A DNA stretch of 64,000 bases, taken from positions 85,153,884 to 85,217,883 of the forward strand of contig CM043944.1 of the NCBI GenBank assembly GCA_014529385.2, in the 5' to 3' direction. Below are positions 53,703 to 64,000 of the stretch, one piece after another (the first letter of the stretch is position 1; the number at the start of each line of letters is the position of its first letter). Source of the DNA: Adiantum capillus-veneris. Its lineage: Eukaryota > Streptophyta > Polypodiopsida > Polypodiales > Pteridaceae. The notes under the pieces are model-generated. The model made no database searches. It worked only from the letters and a program-made list of their open reading frames with translations, and was not told the origin of the DNA. Made by a program: the position numbers and the translations under genes.

Positions 53703-53747
53703 GGTCCTAGTGTGTTCACACACATCACTACCACATGTATATGGTCA
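53703..53747 (-). repeat. Right TSD copy and remainder of the copia-A LTR
   Basis: GGTCC (53703-53707) is the second TSD copy. TAGTGTGTTCACACACATCA and on to about 53747 continue the copia-A LTR and match the end of the copia-B LTR (TAAGTGTGCTCAGACACATC). Joined, the LTR would be about 226 bp, close to the 216 bp of copia-B. Confidence 0.85.
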
Positions 53748-55430
53748 TTTGTTTTGACTTATTAGCTTTTCTACTTGCTTGGGACTTGCTAGACTCAATT
53801 CGACCAATGATTTGGATGTGGTCTTCCAGGTTCACTCTCATCTACCTCAGGAACTCCAAAGAAGAAAACCATGAAGGAAATTTTTTTGAGATTCCACCAT
53901 ACCAATTAAAGGAAGACTCTCTAAAAGAAGTAAATGTCACCTGGTTGGAAATAGAACAGCTAGAAAGTCAGCATGTCACTATATACCATGGCTTATTCAA
54001 AAGTGCACAAGGATCCAAAGTAGAAGTTCATGTGTTTCCAAATGAAGCTCAAGATTTTATCACAGAAGAGTGTCAAGCCACTTTGGGAGAGAATTGGCCT
54101 TAAAGACTACCTTGAACTGGAGCTTTGTGGTGTGGACCACAAGAGGGCTTATGAGCTTCTACACAGCATCATAGAAGAAGGAAGGGAAACCATCTCACAC
54201 TTAAATGACTCTCCAATAGAAGTACACATCACAGAGGACCAGGTTGCTAAAGCCCTAAAGCTACAAAGAGGAGGAAAACCCATGAGAGACCGACAGTTAC
54301 CCACAGCTGGCATTTTCACCAGTCAGTCAACCTCTTTCTTGGATCTAAGCAAAGAGAGATAGAGCGAGAACTTTGGCTCTATCATCAATACTTCCATTTC
54401 ACCGCTAAAAGAACTCCGAGGTACACGGTTCCAAATCATGTTGTATCTTCCACTTTCACGCGGGCCTTAAAGAGAGGAGTTACAGAAGTGAACCACACCC
54501 AATATATTTACACAACTCTCACTCATTGGAAAAGCCAGAGAACATCACCTTCTTATGAGCTCCAGAAGTGCTAACATGGATTTCTTACCATGCTATAGGC
54601 TAGGTAGAGCATCTACCACCTGCCTTGGAGTAGATTCTATGGCTATTGAGAAATACTTTTGATGAAGAAGAAGGGCAGACAAGAGCTGTGGCGACAAGAT
54701 TGAGGACAAGACTAATCAATGTCCCCAGCCATGAACAACTACTACAACAAGGGTTGCAAAAAGCAACCAACAAGAAGAAGAAATGGTGGAGGAGGACACT
54801 CCTCTTGAAAGAAAGAAGAGGGAAAAATTGAAAGCTAAGGCACATGGTGCAAAAGCCACAAAGTGGCCACGACCTGCAATAGCAGCAGAGGAACCAACCC
54901 AGAGAGAAGCAAGAGTAGAAAGAGAGACGTCAACCTTTGAGTTGGAGAGAGGACTAAAAGGGAATTTTGAGGAGAAATGGAAACCATCCCCTAGAAGGAT
55001 GAAAATTCAAACCAAACACCCCATGTTTGATATGAAGGATGAGGCCGCCTTAAAAATCTTTAAGAAGAACGTCAACAAGAGCAGGTCAAAACACAAGAAA
55101 AAGAATACACACCACCTAGAGAGGACTCACCTAAAGAACAAGTCAATTGTACGAAAGAGCTTCCACACTTCTCTCCTCCAAGCAGACCACCACAACTGGA
55201 GGACACAACAACATCACAACCAGACGAGACCACTCCCATTGCTAGCAATATGGAAACATAATGAGAACTGCCAAAAGAAACTACCAATGAGCAAATGGAT
55301 AAACTAGCCATCCCAATATAGACACCAAGTACCCAAGCCAACCGGCCAGATGAACCAATCACAATCAAGACTCATGACACATCAAAACGGATCAACCAGA
55401 AGCGAGAAACACAAGAAGGTTGGAGAGTCT
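53748..55430 (+). pseudogene. Decayed retroelement accessory ORF region
   Basis: Broken plus-strand frames with few recognisable traits. 54030-54362 reads LKDYLELELCGVDHKRAYEL and EVHITEDQVAKALKLQRGGK, then REIERELWLYHQYFHF past the stop. This recalls the extra ORF of Athila/Tat-like elements by layout only. 54783-55307 is a highly basic stretch (KKKNTHHLERTHLKNKS). A retroelement origin is inferred from the tract and LTR downstream. I cannot name the product. Confidence 0.4.
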
Positions 55431-55521
55431 AGAAGACATAGATGAATATTCCTAATATGCACATGATGTGGTGGACAAAATGAAAGATGCGATATGTGCT
55501 CGTCATCAATAGCTCCATAGT

Positions 55522-56080
55522 TTGTATAAGCGACTGCAGCTCTTAGATGAAAGGCTCAACATGGCCAACATTTATGTCAAATCGTACAAAGAATCCATGG
55601 AATTCAAAGACAAACAATTGGTTGAACTAGCTGCAAAGTCAGCAGTGGACTTGAAAGCTCTCCACACAAGGAATCAACAACAAGAGCAACAAGTCACGGT
55701 AGCCACCTCTACTTTACAAGAGTTTGCTTCCACAATCAGCCGGCTACAGATTCAACTAAACATTGACAATATTCAGTTGGCATAGTCAGAAGCTTGATGC
55801 CAAGAGCAAAATACATTGCTAAATCATCTAAAGGACAACCCTACAATAGCCACACTACATGGCATATAAAGCAGTGAAATAGGAGGTTAAAGACCTTGAG
55901 ATGGAGCTACATCTAGAGAAAATGCAGAGAAGAGAACTCTCCATTGGATTTATGAAGCAGGAGGAGAGATATCAAAAGGAAATTGACCAACTTAAAGTGG
56001 AATTGAGCAAAGCTCAAGCAGCTTCCACAGCACATGCTGGGCCACACCAGGGGAAGAATATATAGATTATGCAATGCAAG
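55522..56080 (+). pseudogene. Coiled-coil segments of the same accessory region
   Basis: 55522-55785 encodes a long Lys/Gln/Leu helix (LQLLDERLNMANIYVKSY, MEFKDKQLVELAAKSAVDLK) with heptad spacing; a second one follows at about 55880-56030 (ERYQKEIDQLKVELSKAQAA) in a broken frame. Coiled coils also end the extra ORF of gypsy-C, supporting a similar kind of ORF. Confidence 0.45.
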
Positions 56081-57640
56081 ATCAAGACACCCTACAATTT
56101 ATGGACTTTGAAGTAGCTAACATCGAAGAGGCCAGTCTTCCAGAGTTAGATATTTCTCATGATGAAGCTTGACTCTCCGCTCAACCGAAAAGCTTAAATA
56201 CTGAGGAAGAGGTTTTTTGATGTTCTTAATACTATCCACTCACAATTGTGAGTTTTGCAAAAAAAAAAGGTGATTATCAAAATTTAAAGGTGGCATTATA
56301 CTAAATAGAGGTTATTTTGTGATCACTACTCTATCTTTATATACTAGTCACAACAGAAGCAAGTGGAAGAGGAGACGGAGACCATTTGGAAGGAAGTCAT
56401 GGAGTGGGAAGAGAAATACTGCACTCCATCAATGTCAGCCTCCTCACACCATCCGATATGAATGAGGCATGGCATCAGCAAGCTCTACCTTTTCCCCTCA
56501 TAAAGTTTGAAGTACTCCAAATCAAAGAGAGACTCCTCCAGGATTTCCAAGCCAACCCAACACTGACACATTCCAAATGGATGGAGACCTGGCTAAACCG
56601 GCACCCCAAGTATGTATCTTATTTTCTATACATATGCACCAAAACATATCAAACAAGATCCTCTGCAGTGCTCGATGCCAAGAGTCCAAAGTTGGTAGCA
56701 ACATTATGTTCTCCAGCAAAAGCGGCCTACTTGGATTAACTACCCCAGGTTTTAACCACCCTCAAATAACCAACCCACAAAAACATACATGGTGGAAACA
56801 TTATCCTCAACCATTCAGTTGTTCAACGGGCTATTCAAGGAATTTTGGATTTAGCATGCATCATGTTCGTAAAGATTGCAAAAATGCTTCTAACCTGCTT
56901 GCAAACTTTTCACCCTATAGAGCAAACATATGCAGCATGGATGTCTTTCCTCGAAGGCGCCTAGGGCTAGCCCTTGGAAGAAGTGCTCCACCGATTCTTG
57001 TAATAGGCATGGCTGCCTATTACAAGACTGTGCTCACAGAAATGCAAGAGAGAGAAGCACAGCACAACATTAGAGAGAGAGAGAATAAGAATACATCAGA
57101 TGCCATAGCCTTTGATTATGAGAAAGCCCGATATAGCGTACAAAGGAAACCCTTCCTTATGTAGAAATAATGAGCACCCTTTCATATCCCCGTAGGCCTT
57201 CCTGATTATGCCTCTTGAGATACCATCCTTCTAAGGGCTTATTCCCACATGAAGGTACACGAAGACATGTCGGACACTCCCAATGTGATTAATGCGGTCA
57301 TGTGTAGCCATGTGCGGTCCGGGCACATACAATTCTATGCTAGGGTGATGTTTCTACCGACCTACTATATGTAGACATTTGAAGAAGCATTCTACACAAG
57401 ATTCTTTACTTATCGGTCCAAGATCTTTGGCCCCGTCATCACCAATTTGTGAGCAAGATTTGTCAGTTACTTCGTAGTTGAGCAAATAAATAAATTAACC
57501 ATGCAGTTTATGTCCACTGAAGATAAAGAACTCCAGGTCCTCAGATACCAACAAGGTCTCAAACAACATGCACAACGGACAACAAGGAAGCTCGACCACT
57601 ACTTAGCACCCTAAGTAGTTGTGTCGCGGGCGACACAGGC
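56081..57640 (+). other. Decayed region before the LTR, small frames only
   Basis: Plus-strand frames at 56386-56739 and 56577-57164 show no domain. The second includes RRRLGLALGRSAPPILVIGM and ends in a charged helix (EREAQHNIRERENKN). A relic of the same retroelement ORF is the most economical reading. Confidence 0.4.
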
Positions 57641-57652
57641 AAGGAGGGGGAA
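57641..57652 (+). other. Polypurine tract
   Basis: AAGGAGGGGGAA followed by TGTTAGC, the LTR start. Confidence 0.75.
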
Positions 57653-58768
57653 TGTTAGCTTCTCAACCAATAAGAGCCAGAGAAAGAGCATTAAGAGGGA
57701 TGCCACTCATTTTTTAAAGACATGCAAGAAGGGGGGGTGGTTTCTTGACCACTCTCTCTCCCAAAGGGCACCCCTTGCCCAAGAGTCAAGTAGGACACAT
57801 GTCAAGCCCCTAGCTAGGTTACCCTCATGGTGTGCCTAAAGCCTATTGGTTGGCCTTCCAAGGGGTTCAATGATAATTTAGGGGATTTAATTAATTGTTT
57901 TAGTATTTATCAAGCCCTATCTCTCAAAGGGGAAAGGGGGACACTTGTTCCAAGGCTACCCTTGTTGCTTGGTATGACTCTTGCTTGTGATTGGCTAGGC
58001 CTACAGGGGTCCAATGAGCTTTAAGCATGAGCTACAAGGGGGGGTTGACCAAAGAAGGTAGTGGGCCTGCTTAGGGGGTATACTCTCCCACACACACACA
58101 CACACACACATACTCTCATTGTGTAAAGTGCAAAGTGCAAGAGCTCCCTCTCCTTCTCCAAGAAAGTAGAGAGGTTGAGAACCTACACCAACACTCTTGG
58201 CTATAGAATGCAAATCCAACCAAGAGCCATGCTTCAATGCTTAAGCTTTTCATCTTCTCCATCTTCATTACTATGCTATTATGTATGCTAGCAAGAAGAG
58301 TGATGATAAGGGAGGAACTAATTCTTTCTCCTATGAAATGTTTCTTATTCCTCTTCCCTACCCTCATTCCCTGCTAGCTCTCTCCACCTTCAAAGGTGTT
58401 TGAGGTCTTGGGATTGAGTCTTGGGATAGTTAATGCTTTCCACAAATTTTATGTTATGCTCGTGATGCATGAAGCTTTCCATCTTCATTGCATCACCTAG
58501 GTCACAAGGAACACAAAGATCATATTGTAACAAGTCTCTCTTGATGGGAGAAACTATAATACAAATGCCTATTGGAGCCCCACATAAATCCAGTCCTCAA
58601 TTGTTTTCATTTTCTCTAAACTCTCTCTCTTGCAAAAGTATTGTTCATGTCAAGTTAACTACATGCTATGTTTATGTTGCTACCATCAGTTATGTTCACC
58701 CGCAATGATCACAAAAGTACTCTCTCTAATTTCCGATGCTCTCAAGTTAATAGGCCAATTCGATTACA
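57653..58768 (+). repeat. LTR with gypsy-2-like core
   Basis: About 1116 bp, starts TGTTAGCTTCTC and ends CGATTACA. From about 57770 it is clearly related to the gypsy-2 LTR (for example CCTCATGGTGTGCCTAAAGC, CTCTCAAAGGGGAAAGGGGG, CACCTAGGTCACAAGGAACA), but the first about 120 bp differ. It is the 3' LTR of the decayed element to its left. Contains an (AC)n run at about 58089-58110. Confidence 0.82.
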
Positions 58769-60309
58769 CTCATAGACCAAAAGGTTGACTCATTATATTC
58801 CTTGTATGTCTCTTCTATGAAAGAGAACTCTATGTAGCCAAGATACCTTCTAGTGACTTGTGGCATCGTTGGCTTGGTCATATGAGTCAAAAGGGAATGA
58901 AGCAACTACAATGTTTTGGCTATATCCTTATGTTAAACTATTCTACTTTAGTTTGTGTGAGCATTGCATATGTGGAAAACAAACTAGGCGCCGTTGAACA
59001 AATACTTAAGGAATCCTCTAGACTTAGTTCATAGTCATCTATGTGAGCCTATGTCACATAAGTCTCTAGAGGGGGCATTATATTTCTTGACTCTCATAGA
59101 TAACTCTACTCCAAAGGTGTGGGTCTACCTCTTGAAGGGGAAAGAATTTTTTGTTTCTACATTTTAGAAATTCCTTGCAATGGTCGATAAGTTGAAGGCT
59201 TTGTACATTGACAACGGGGGACAATATATCTCCGATAAATTCAAGAAATTTTGTAACAAAAGAGGAAGTTAGTGATAGTTTACTACGTTGTACACGCTTG
59301 CTCATAATGGAGTTATTGAGTTCATGAATAGAACTATTCAAAAGGGGGTCACTTTTATGCTATCTATGGTGCAGACTTACCTCAAGAATTTTGGGGAGAG
59401 GTTGCAATGATAGTGGTGCATATAATCAATAGGTCATCTAGTACATCATTGAACTACAAGACTCACATGAGATGTGGACAAGAAAGAGGCCTAATTATGT
59501 GACATATTACATGTGTTTGTCTATGAGGCATTCTCACTTGTGCCTAAAGATCTTAGAAAGAAGCTAGACCCCAAGTCACACAAATGCATCTTCATTGGCT
59601 ATGGTGAAAATGGAGAGATGGGTTACATCTCTGGCACTCAAAATACTCAAGAGTTATTTTAAGATGACAAGTGATCTTTAATGAATCAAAGATGCACAGG
59701 CAACCCGTGAAAGAAGTTCAACATCGAAGAGTGAGACTCGAGGACATAGCCTTAAGTCTACTAATGCAAATAGCTCAGTCTACTAGCGATGTACCTATCA
59801 CTAGTAGTGCTCTAGAGAGCTAGTGATGCACTTGAGAAAGGCATGGATTTCGATGAAATCTTTTCTCTAGTGGTCAAGATGACTACATTGCATCTCATGC
59901 TTGGGGACTAGTAGCTAGTGAGGACATGGAATTAGTTCAGATGGATGTGGACTTCATTTCTTCACAGGGATCTTGATGAGGATGTCTACATGAAACAACT
60001 TGAGGGTTTTGAAGTCAAACCTGAGAAGCTTACAAGGGCACAACTGGTGTGTAGATTGTGTTTGACATTGTATGGCCTACAGCAAGGCCATACAATCTAC
60101 TGGTGTGTAGATTGTGTTTGACATTTTATGGCCTACAGCAAGGCTCAAGGAAGTGGTACATGAAGTTTGACAAGTATGTGTAGTTCCAAGGGTATGAAAG
60201 GATCCAGGAAGATCACTGCTTGTATACTCGAATGTTGAGGTTCACTTATCATCTTGATACTTTATATCGATGATATGCTCATTGCTATTAAGTCTAAAGA
60301 CAATATTTT
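58769..60309 (+). pseudogene. Decayed plus-strand copia-E, interrupted by copia-B
   Basis: Many stops and frame changes. Recognisable: LWHRWLGHMSQKGMKQL (about 58858-58908), YIDNGGQYISDKFKKFC (about 59207-59257), FWGEVAMIVVHIINRSS (about 59389-59440), KLDPKSHKCIFIGYGENGEM (59563-59620), and the RT box ILYIDDMLIAIKSKDN (60257-60305), after which the copia-B LTR begins. A duplicated segment around CTGGTGTGTAGATTGTGTTT lies at about 60044-60145. Non-functional. Confidence 0.8.
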
Positions 60310-60525
60310 TGTTGGAATTAGGGTTACAGGAAAACACATACAACTTGGAGAAGACAAAGGAAGCTCAAGGCACACAACAGAGAGTGTGTGCAATGGAAAG
60401 ATAATAGCCATAGAGGTGATAGGCGTATATACAATGCACGGGGAAAAACCTCCTAGCAAGGAAAAAAATACATTGGTGGTCCTAAGTGTGCTCAGACACA
60501 TCACTACCACATGTATGTGGTAACA
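60310..60525 (-). repeat. 3' LTR of copia-B
   Basis: 216 bp, TGTTGGAATTAGGG to GTGGTAACA on the plus strand. Adjacent polypurine tract on the minus strand: TACTCCCAGGGGGGATT (60526-60543 on the plus strand). Confidence 0.9.
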
Positions 60526-60620
60526 AATCCCCCCTGGGAGTAATCAAGTGAACGAGAACTGGCACACAAAGTATAGGGAAAGACCATGCCCTGAGGACAT
60601 GATCAGTCCACAAAGGATAG

Positions 60621-61081
60621 TTAGCCCAAAGCTTTGCGAAAAGCTTCAAACTTCTCACGAGACAATGCCTTTGTGAAAAGAGCTGCAAGATTGTCCTGTG
60701 TTGGCATAGAAGCCAAGCTGATCTCTCGTGTTGAGAGCCTCTCCCTGACATAGTGGTAATCCACCTCAATGTGCTTTGTGCGAGCATGAAAAACTGGGTT
60801 CCTTGCAACTGCCAATGCACTCTAACTGTCAGTGTAGCTAGTGTTGGCAGTGTCATGTCCAACACCCAAATCAGACATAAAGCATATGAGCCATACACAC
60901 TCAACCATAGCTGTGAAGATCGCCATATACTCAGCCTCACAACTAAAAGTTGCCACAATAGGTTGATTGTTTTATCCCAAGGGGGATCATTGCCGCTAGA
61001 CTTACTTGCTTTTTTGGACTCAAATTGGGTTGGTTGTTTTGACATGTGAGTGTCCACAAGTGGTTTTTTCTTCTTGCTCAA
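60621..61081 (-). pseudogene. copia-B RNase H and C-terminus
   Basis: CEAEYMA (about 60935, in a shifted frame), then ARNPVFHARTKHIEVDYHYV and NLAALFTKALSREKFEAF, the normal copia end. The part before it is disrupted by the inverted duplication at 60961-61217, which splits the domain between WLSKKK and the CEAEY motif. Non-functional. Confidence 0.75.
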
Positions 61082-61217
61082 CTATGATATACATGAACTA
61101 CCAAGCATGAAACAAAAACCACTTGTGGACACTCGCTTGTCAAAACAACCAGCTCAATTTGAGTCCACAAAAGCATGTAAGTCTGGCAGCAATGATCCCC
61201 CCCTTGGGAAAAAACAA
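60961..61217. repeat. Inverted duplication (hairpin) inside copia-B RNase H
   Basis: Left arm about 60961-61068 and right arm about 61110-61217 are reverse complements over about 100 bp with few differences. For example GTGTCCACAAGTGGTTTTT (61050-61068) matches AAAAACCACTTGTGGACAC (61114-61132), and CCCAAGGGGGATCATTGC (from 60976) matches its complement near 61189-61207. The loop is about 40 bp. An RNA copy would fold into a long hairpin. Confidence 0.88.
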
Positions 61218-62143
61218 GCCAAGATGTAAAGTGCCACTCAAGTAGCAAAAAATCCTCTTGAAAAATTTCCATTGCTTAGACCCTGGGCTATGCATAAATC
61301 TACTGACCTGTGAGACTGCAAACTGTATATCCAGCCTCGTGTTGCATACATAAATGAGGCAGCCAACAACAGTTTGGTAAAGAGTGACATTGGTAGGATC
61401 ACCATCATCATGAAGACTCACTTTCAAACTTGTTTCCATCGGGGAGTGGCAGTAGGTTTGCAATCCTTAAGTCCAAACGTACATAGCAATGTCTCAATGT
61501 AACTTTTTTGACACAAGGCAATACGACCATCACACTACTTAAACTATATACCCAAGTAATGATGCAACAACCCCAAATATTTCATCTTGAAAGTAGCATT
61601 CAAATCATCCTTAAATTCAATAATATGTCTCTCATTTGGTCTAGTGATCAGAAAATCATCCACATAGAGAACCATAATGAGAAGTACATCACCCTCACGC
61701 TTTACATACAATGTGCTTTCTATTGGATTGTTATGAAAGCCTCATTTGACCAAATGAGTGTTATCTTTCTCATAACAAGGACGAGGAGATTGCTTCAACC
61801 CATACAAAGATTTCTTACATTTGCACACTTTATCTTCTTGTCCTTTCTTAACAAAACCGCGAGGCTGCATTACATAAACTTCCTCAAATATGTCACCATT
61901 CAAGAAAGCAGTAACAATGTCTAATTGATGTACATACCAACTAAAATAATTTGTCAATGCACATAGAAAATGCATTGTACTCATAGAACAAGTGAGAGCA
62001 AAAGTCTCTTCATAATCTATGTCTTTTTGTTGTGCATAACCCTTTTCAACAAGTTGAGCCTTATAGCGATCAATTTCACCATCTAGAATGCGTTTCAACT
62101 TGTAAACCCACTTTGTACCAATGGCCTTTTTTCCAGGAGGCAA
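61140..62143 (-). pseudogene. copia-B reverse transcriptase
   Basis: Starts at KKAIGTKWVYKLKRILDGEI (about 62130), then LDIVTAFLNGDIFEEVYVMQ and KKSLYGLKQSPRPCY (to about 61760). A frame break precedes the catalytic box, readable as LYVDDF at about 61650-61668. The thumb and RNase H start follow at 61463-61140 (PTNVTLYQTVVGCLIYV, RLDIQFAVSQVSRFM). Confidence 0.8.
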
Positions 62144-62472
62144 ATCACATAAAGTCCATGTGTCATTTTATGTAAGTGCACCATATTTAGATTGCATGGC
62201 AGCCATCCAATTTTTTGAATTTTGTGCTTCATCAAAAGATCCTCAACATCATGTAGGCTAGACACAACTAAAGCATAACAATCTGATGCATAAGATGCAT
62301 GGTGAGAACTTGAACAAGTATGACTAGGCATGCATCCAATTTATTTTCACACAAAGCATACCTCTAGCCTCCTCATTCTCAGCCCTTTCCTCATCAAGTC
62401 CATCATGTCCATCTGCATCAATAATAGGCTCATTTGTAACATTTTCAAAACCCCCATATGTTGTACATTTGC
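62144..62472 (-). other. copia-B linker between integrase and RT
   Basis: Variable linker with acidic traits and frame breaks; nothing else seen. Confidence 0.5.
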
Positions 62473-63060
62473 CTAATTGGAATTTACATTCAAACTTCCA
62501 CCACTGAAAAGATGCAACAAAGTGTCATAAATGTCATGTGAGCTTACATTATTGTCTCTAGTACATGACAGTAAGGGCAGAACAGAATCTTCCACAAACA
62601 CAACATCCTGTGAGACCAAGATATGCTTTGTTTGCGGATGATACAACATGTAACCTTTGCATTCAGCATAACCAACAAAAATACATTTGACAGCCTTATC
62701 ATCCAATTTCTTGCATTGCATTTGTGGCACGAAAGCATATGCCAAACAACCAAAAGCACGCATGTACTCAATAAAAGGCTTTATATCATGCCATGCTTCA
62801 TATGGAGTCATAGACTGCAAAGCTTTTGTAGGACACTTGTTTGGTACATAAATGGCACACATGGTGGCCTCAAGCCAAAATGAATGTGGCAAAGCTTGAA
62901 TTTTGACCATACAACGTGTCATTTTTGTAAGTGACCTATTTTTCCTCTTAGTAACACCATTTTGCTGAGGTGTATAAGGCACTGTACATTGGTGTTTTAT
63001 CCCACGACTAGCCAAAAATGCATTAAATTCATAAGACATATACTTCCCACCTAGACTCAC
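62473..63060 (-). pseudogene. copia-B integrase core, C-terminal part
   Basis: LASRGIKHQCTVPYTPQQNG and KRKNRSLTKMTRCMV hold the third catalytic region; the usual Glu of NGxxERxN reads as Lys in TKRKNRS. Then AFGCLAYAFVPQMQCKKLDD and KCIFVGYAECKGYMLYHP, typical of the post-core region. Ends in an acidic linker. Confidence 0.82.
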
Positions 63061-63335
63061 CTGAGGTAATCATCAATGAAATTCACAAAGTAAAGGTAAT
63101 TTCCCAAGGACGGAGTTTGCATGGGCCTGCAAACATCACTATGTACAAGCTGCAACCTGCATGTGGCCCTAATTGAACCATCTTTTGGAAACTTCGAATG
63201 CTGCATCTTACCCAAAATACAACCTTCACAAACATGTTTGATAGGTGTTTCAAGAGGCAAAAAAGAAGAAACCATATCAAATTTTTGCAAACATTGCAAA
63301 CTGGTAAAATTCAGATGTCCAAAATGTGCATCCAA
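63057..63335 (-). pseudogene. copia-B integrase zinc finger and core start
   Basis: HLNFTSLQCLQKFDMV, then HVCEGCILGKMQHSKFP (H-H-C-C) and LVHSDVCRPMQTPSLGNYLY with the first catalytic Asp. FVNFIDDYLR leads to the break at 63057. Confidence 0.82.
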
Positions 63336-63385
63336 AGTTTTGCATATGAAATAGCCTTAGAATCCACAACTACATTTGCAAAATT

Positions 63386-63982
63386 CTACCCACACTTGTC
63401 ATACAAAGTGAGCTTATACAGGCCACGACATAAAATGCCTGATGCAAAAATCTCATCACCAAAACTGAGATTATGAACTGTAAGGCCAAGTCTAGCAAGT
63501 ACATACATAGACAAAAGATTCTTCTCGATTCGAGGTGCATACAATGCATCAACAACTGTGAAAGAACTTCCATTTGTAGTAGTAAGCCCAATCTTTCCAA
63601 CTCCCTTGACCAAATAAGAGGCATTGTTGGCACAAGTGATTGAATTCCCATGAGGGACATCCTCGAGAGAGGTAAACAAGTCACGATGAAAGGTAATGTG
63701 ATTTGTAGCACCATAATCAAAGTACCACACTTGAGCATCTACAACAACTGACAAACATGCATCATGGACATTAGGATCATAAGTGCACTCTACACTAAGA
63801 GCCCATTCTGCATCAACATCAGCATCATAGTCTCCTTTCACAAAAGACTCAACAATAGCTACATATGTAGTGGAACCAGCATTTGCAATGGAACCAGCCT
63901 CTTTCTTCTTAGCCTCTTTGGCCTTCAACTTGGGACAATCCTTGATCAAATGATCATTAGCTTTACAATAATGGCAACACAT
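63386..63982 (-). pseudogene. copia-B Gag zinc knuckle, protease, pre-integrase
   Basis: CHYCKANDHLIKDC zinc knuckle (about 63975-63935), Lys-rich linker, then protease WYFDYGATNHITFHRDL with DYGA in place of DSGA, and VGKIGLTTTNGSSFTVVDAL. Ends in RGLYKLTLYDKCG. Runs on beyond the window on the right. Confidence 0.8.
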
Positions 63983-64000
63983 CTTGTTTTTGCCCTTATC

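Larger units (their letters stand above)
60310..64000 (-). mobile_element. Minus-strand copia-B, cut by the window edge
   Basis: 3' LTR at 60310-60525, then on the minus strand (right to left) gag zinc knuckle, protease, integrase, RT, RNase H. The 5' LTR lies beyond the window. Same family as copia-A, from matching LTR and gag. Several frames are broken. Inserted into the RT of copia-E. Confidence 0.9.

Overview
This window looks like nuclear DNA of a land plant with a large, repeat-rich genome. The sequence shows plant-type LTR retrotransposons with initiator-Met-tRNA primer sites (TGGTATCAGAGC), Tat-, chromovirus- and copia-type polyproteins, MITEs, long (AC)n, (GT)n and (GA)n microsatellites, and split genes with GT-AG introns. 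A seed-free plant (fern, lycophyte or bryophyte) is my inference; nothing read directly fixes the species. No rRNA, tRNA, CRISPR or organelle gene was recognised, and almost no reading frame here is intact.

Layout. 1-2428: 3' part of a Tat-type Ty3/gypsy pol. 3696-12562: near-complete Ty3/gypsy chromovirus (gypsy-2) with 1.65-kb LTRs and a 5-bp target duplication AGGGA. 12.9-30.5 kb: the only part not dominated by retroelements. It holds two FCP1/NIF-like HAD phosphatase-like genes (minus), a split gene whose product looks like a decayed ParB-plus-DNA-methyltransferase fusion (minus, 17.7-21.2 kb), about 5.5 kb of noncoding DNA packed with copies of one palindrome, and a divergent plus-strand gene for a DUF7869-type putative transposase (26.8-30.5 kb) broken by a MITE. 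31.9-36.6 kb: decayed plus-strand Ty3/gypsy (gypsy-D). 36625-45503: young minus-strand Ty3/gypsy (gypsy-C) with 393-bp LTRs, TSD AAGCT, one gag-pol frame decayed only by nonsense codons, and an extra 3' ORF. 46.1-53.7 kb: truncated minus-strand copia-A whose LTR was split by a plus-strand copia (48477-53702, TSD GGTCC). 53.7-58.8 kb: decayed retroelement 3' region with coiled coils and an LTR sharing its core with gypsy-2. 58.8-60.3 kb: decayed plus copia-E, into which minus copia-B (60310 to the window end) inserted.

How the parts relate. Most of the window is a nest of retroelements; TSDs and interrupted LTRs give a relative insertion order. The most interesting part is 16.3-26.8 kb: a transposase-like gene and a ParB/methyltransferase-like gene diverge from a palindrome-rich core, and the same palindrome also occurs in an intron and the 3' flank of the second gene but not in its exons. 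My working hypothesis is an old large DNA transposon, or mobile-element-derived gene pair, carrying its own DNA-modification-like factor. No terminal repeats bounding it were found, so this stays a hypothesis. Nearly all nonsense codons in the window can be explained by single C-to-T (or G-to-A) changes, as expected for heavily methylated, silenced DNA.
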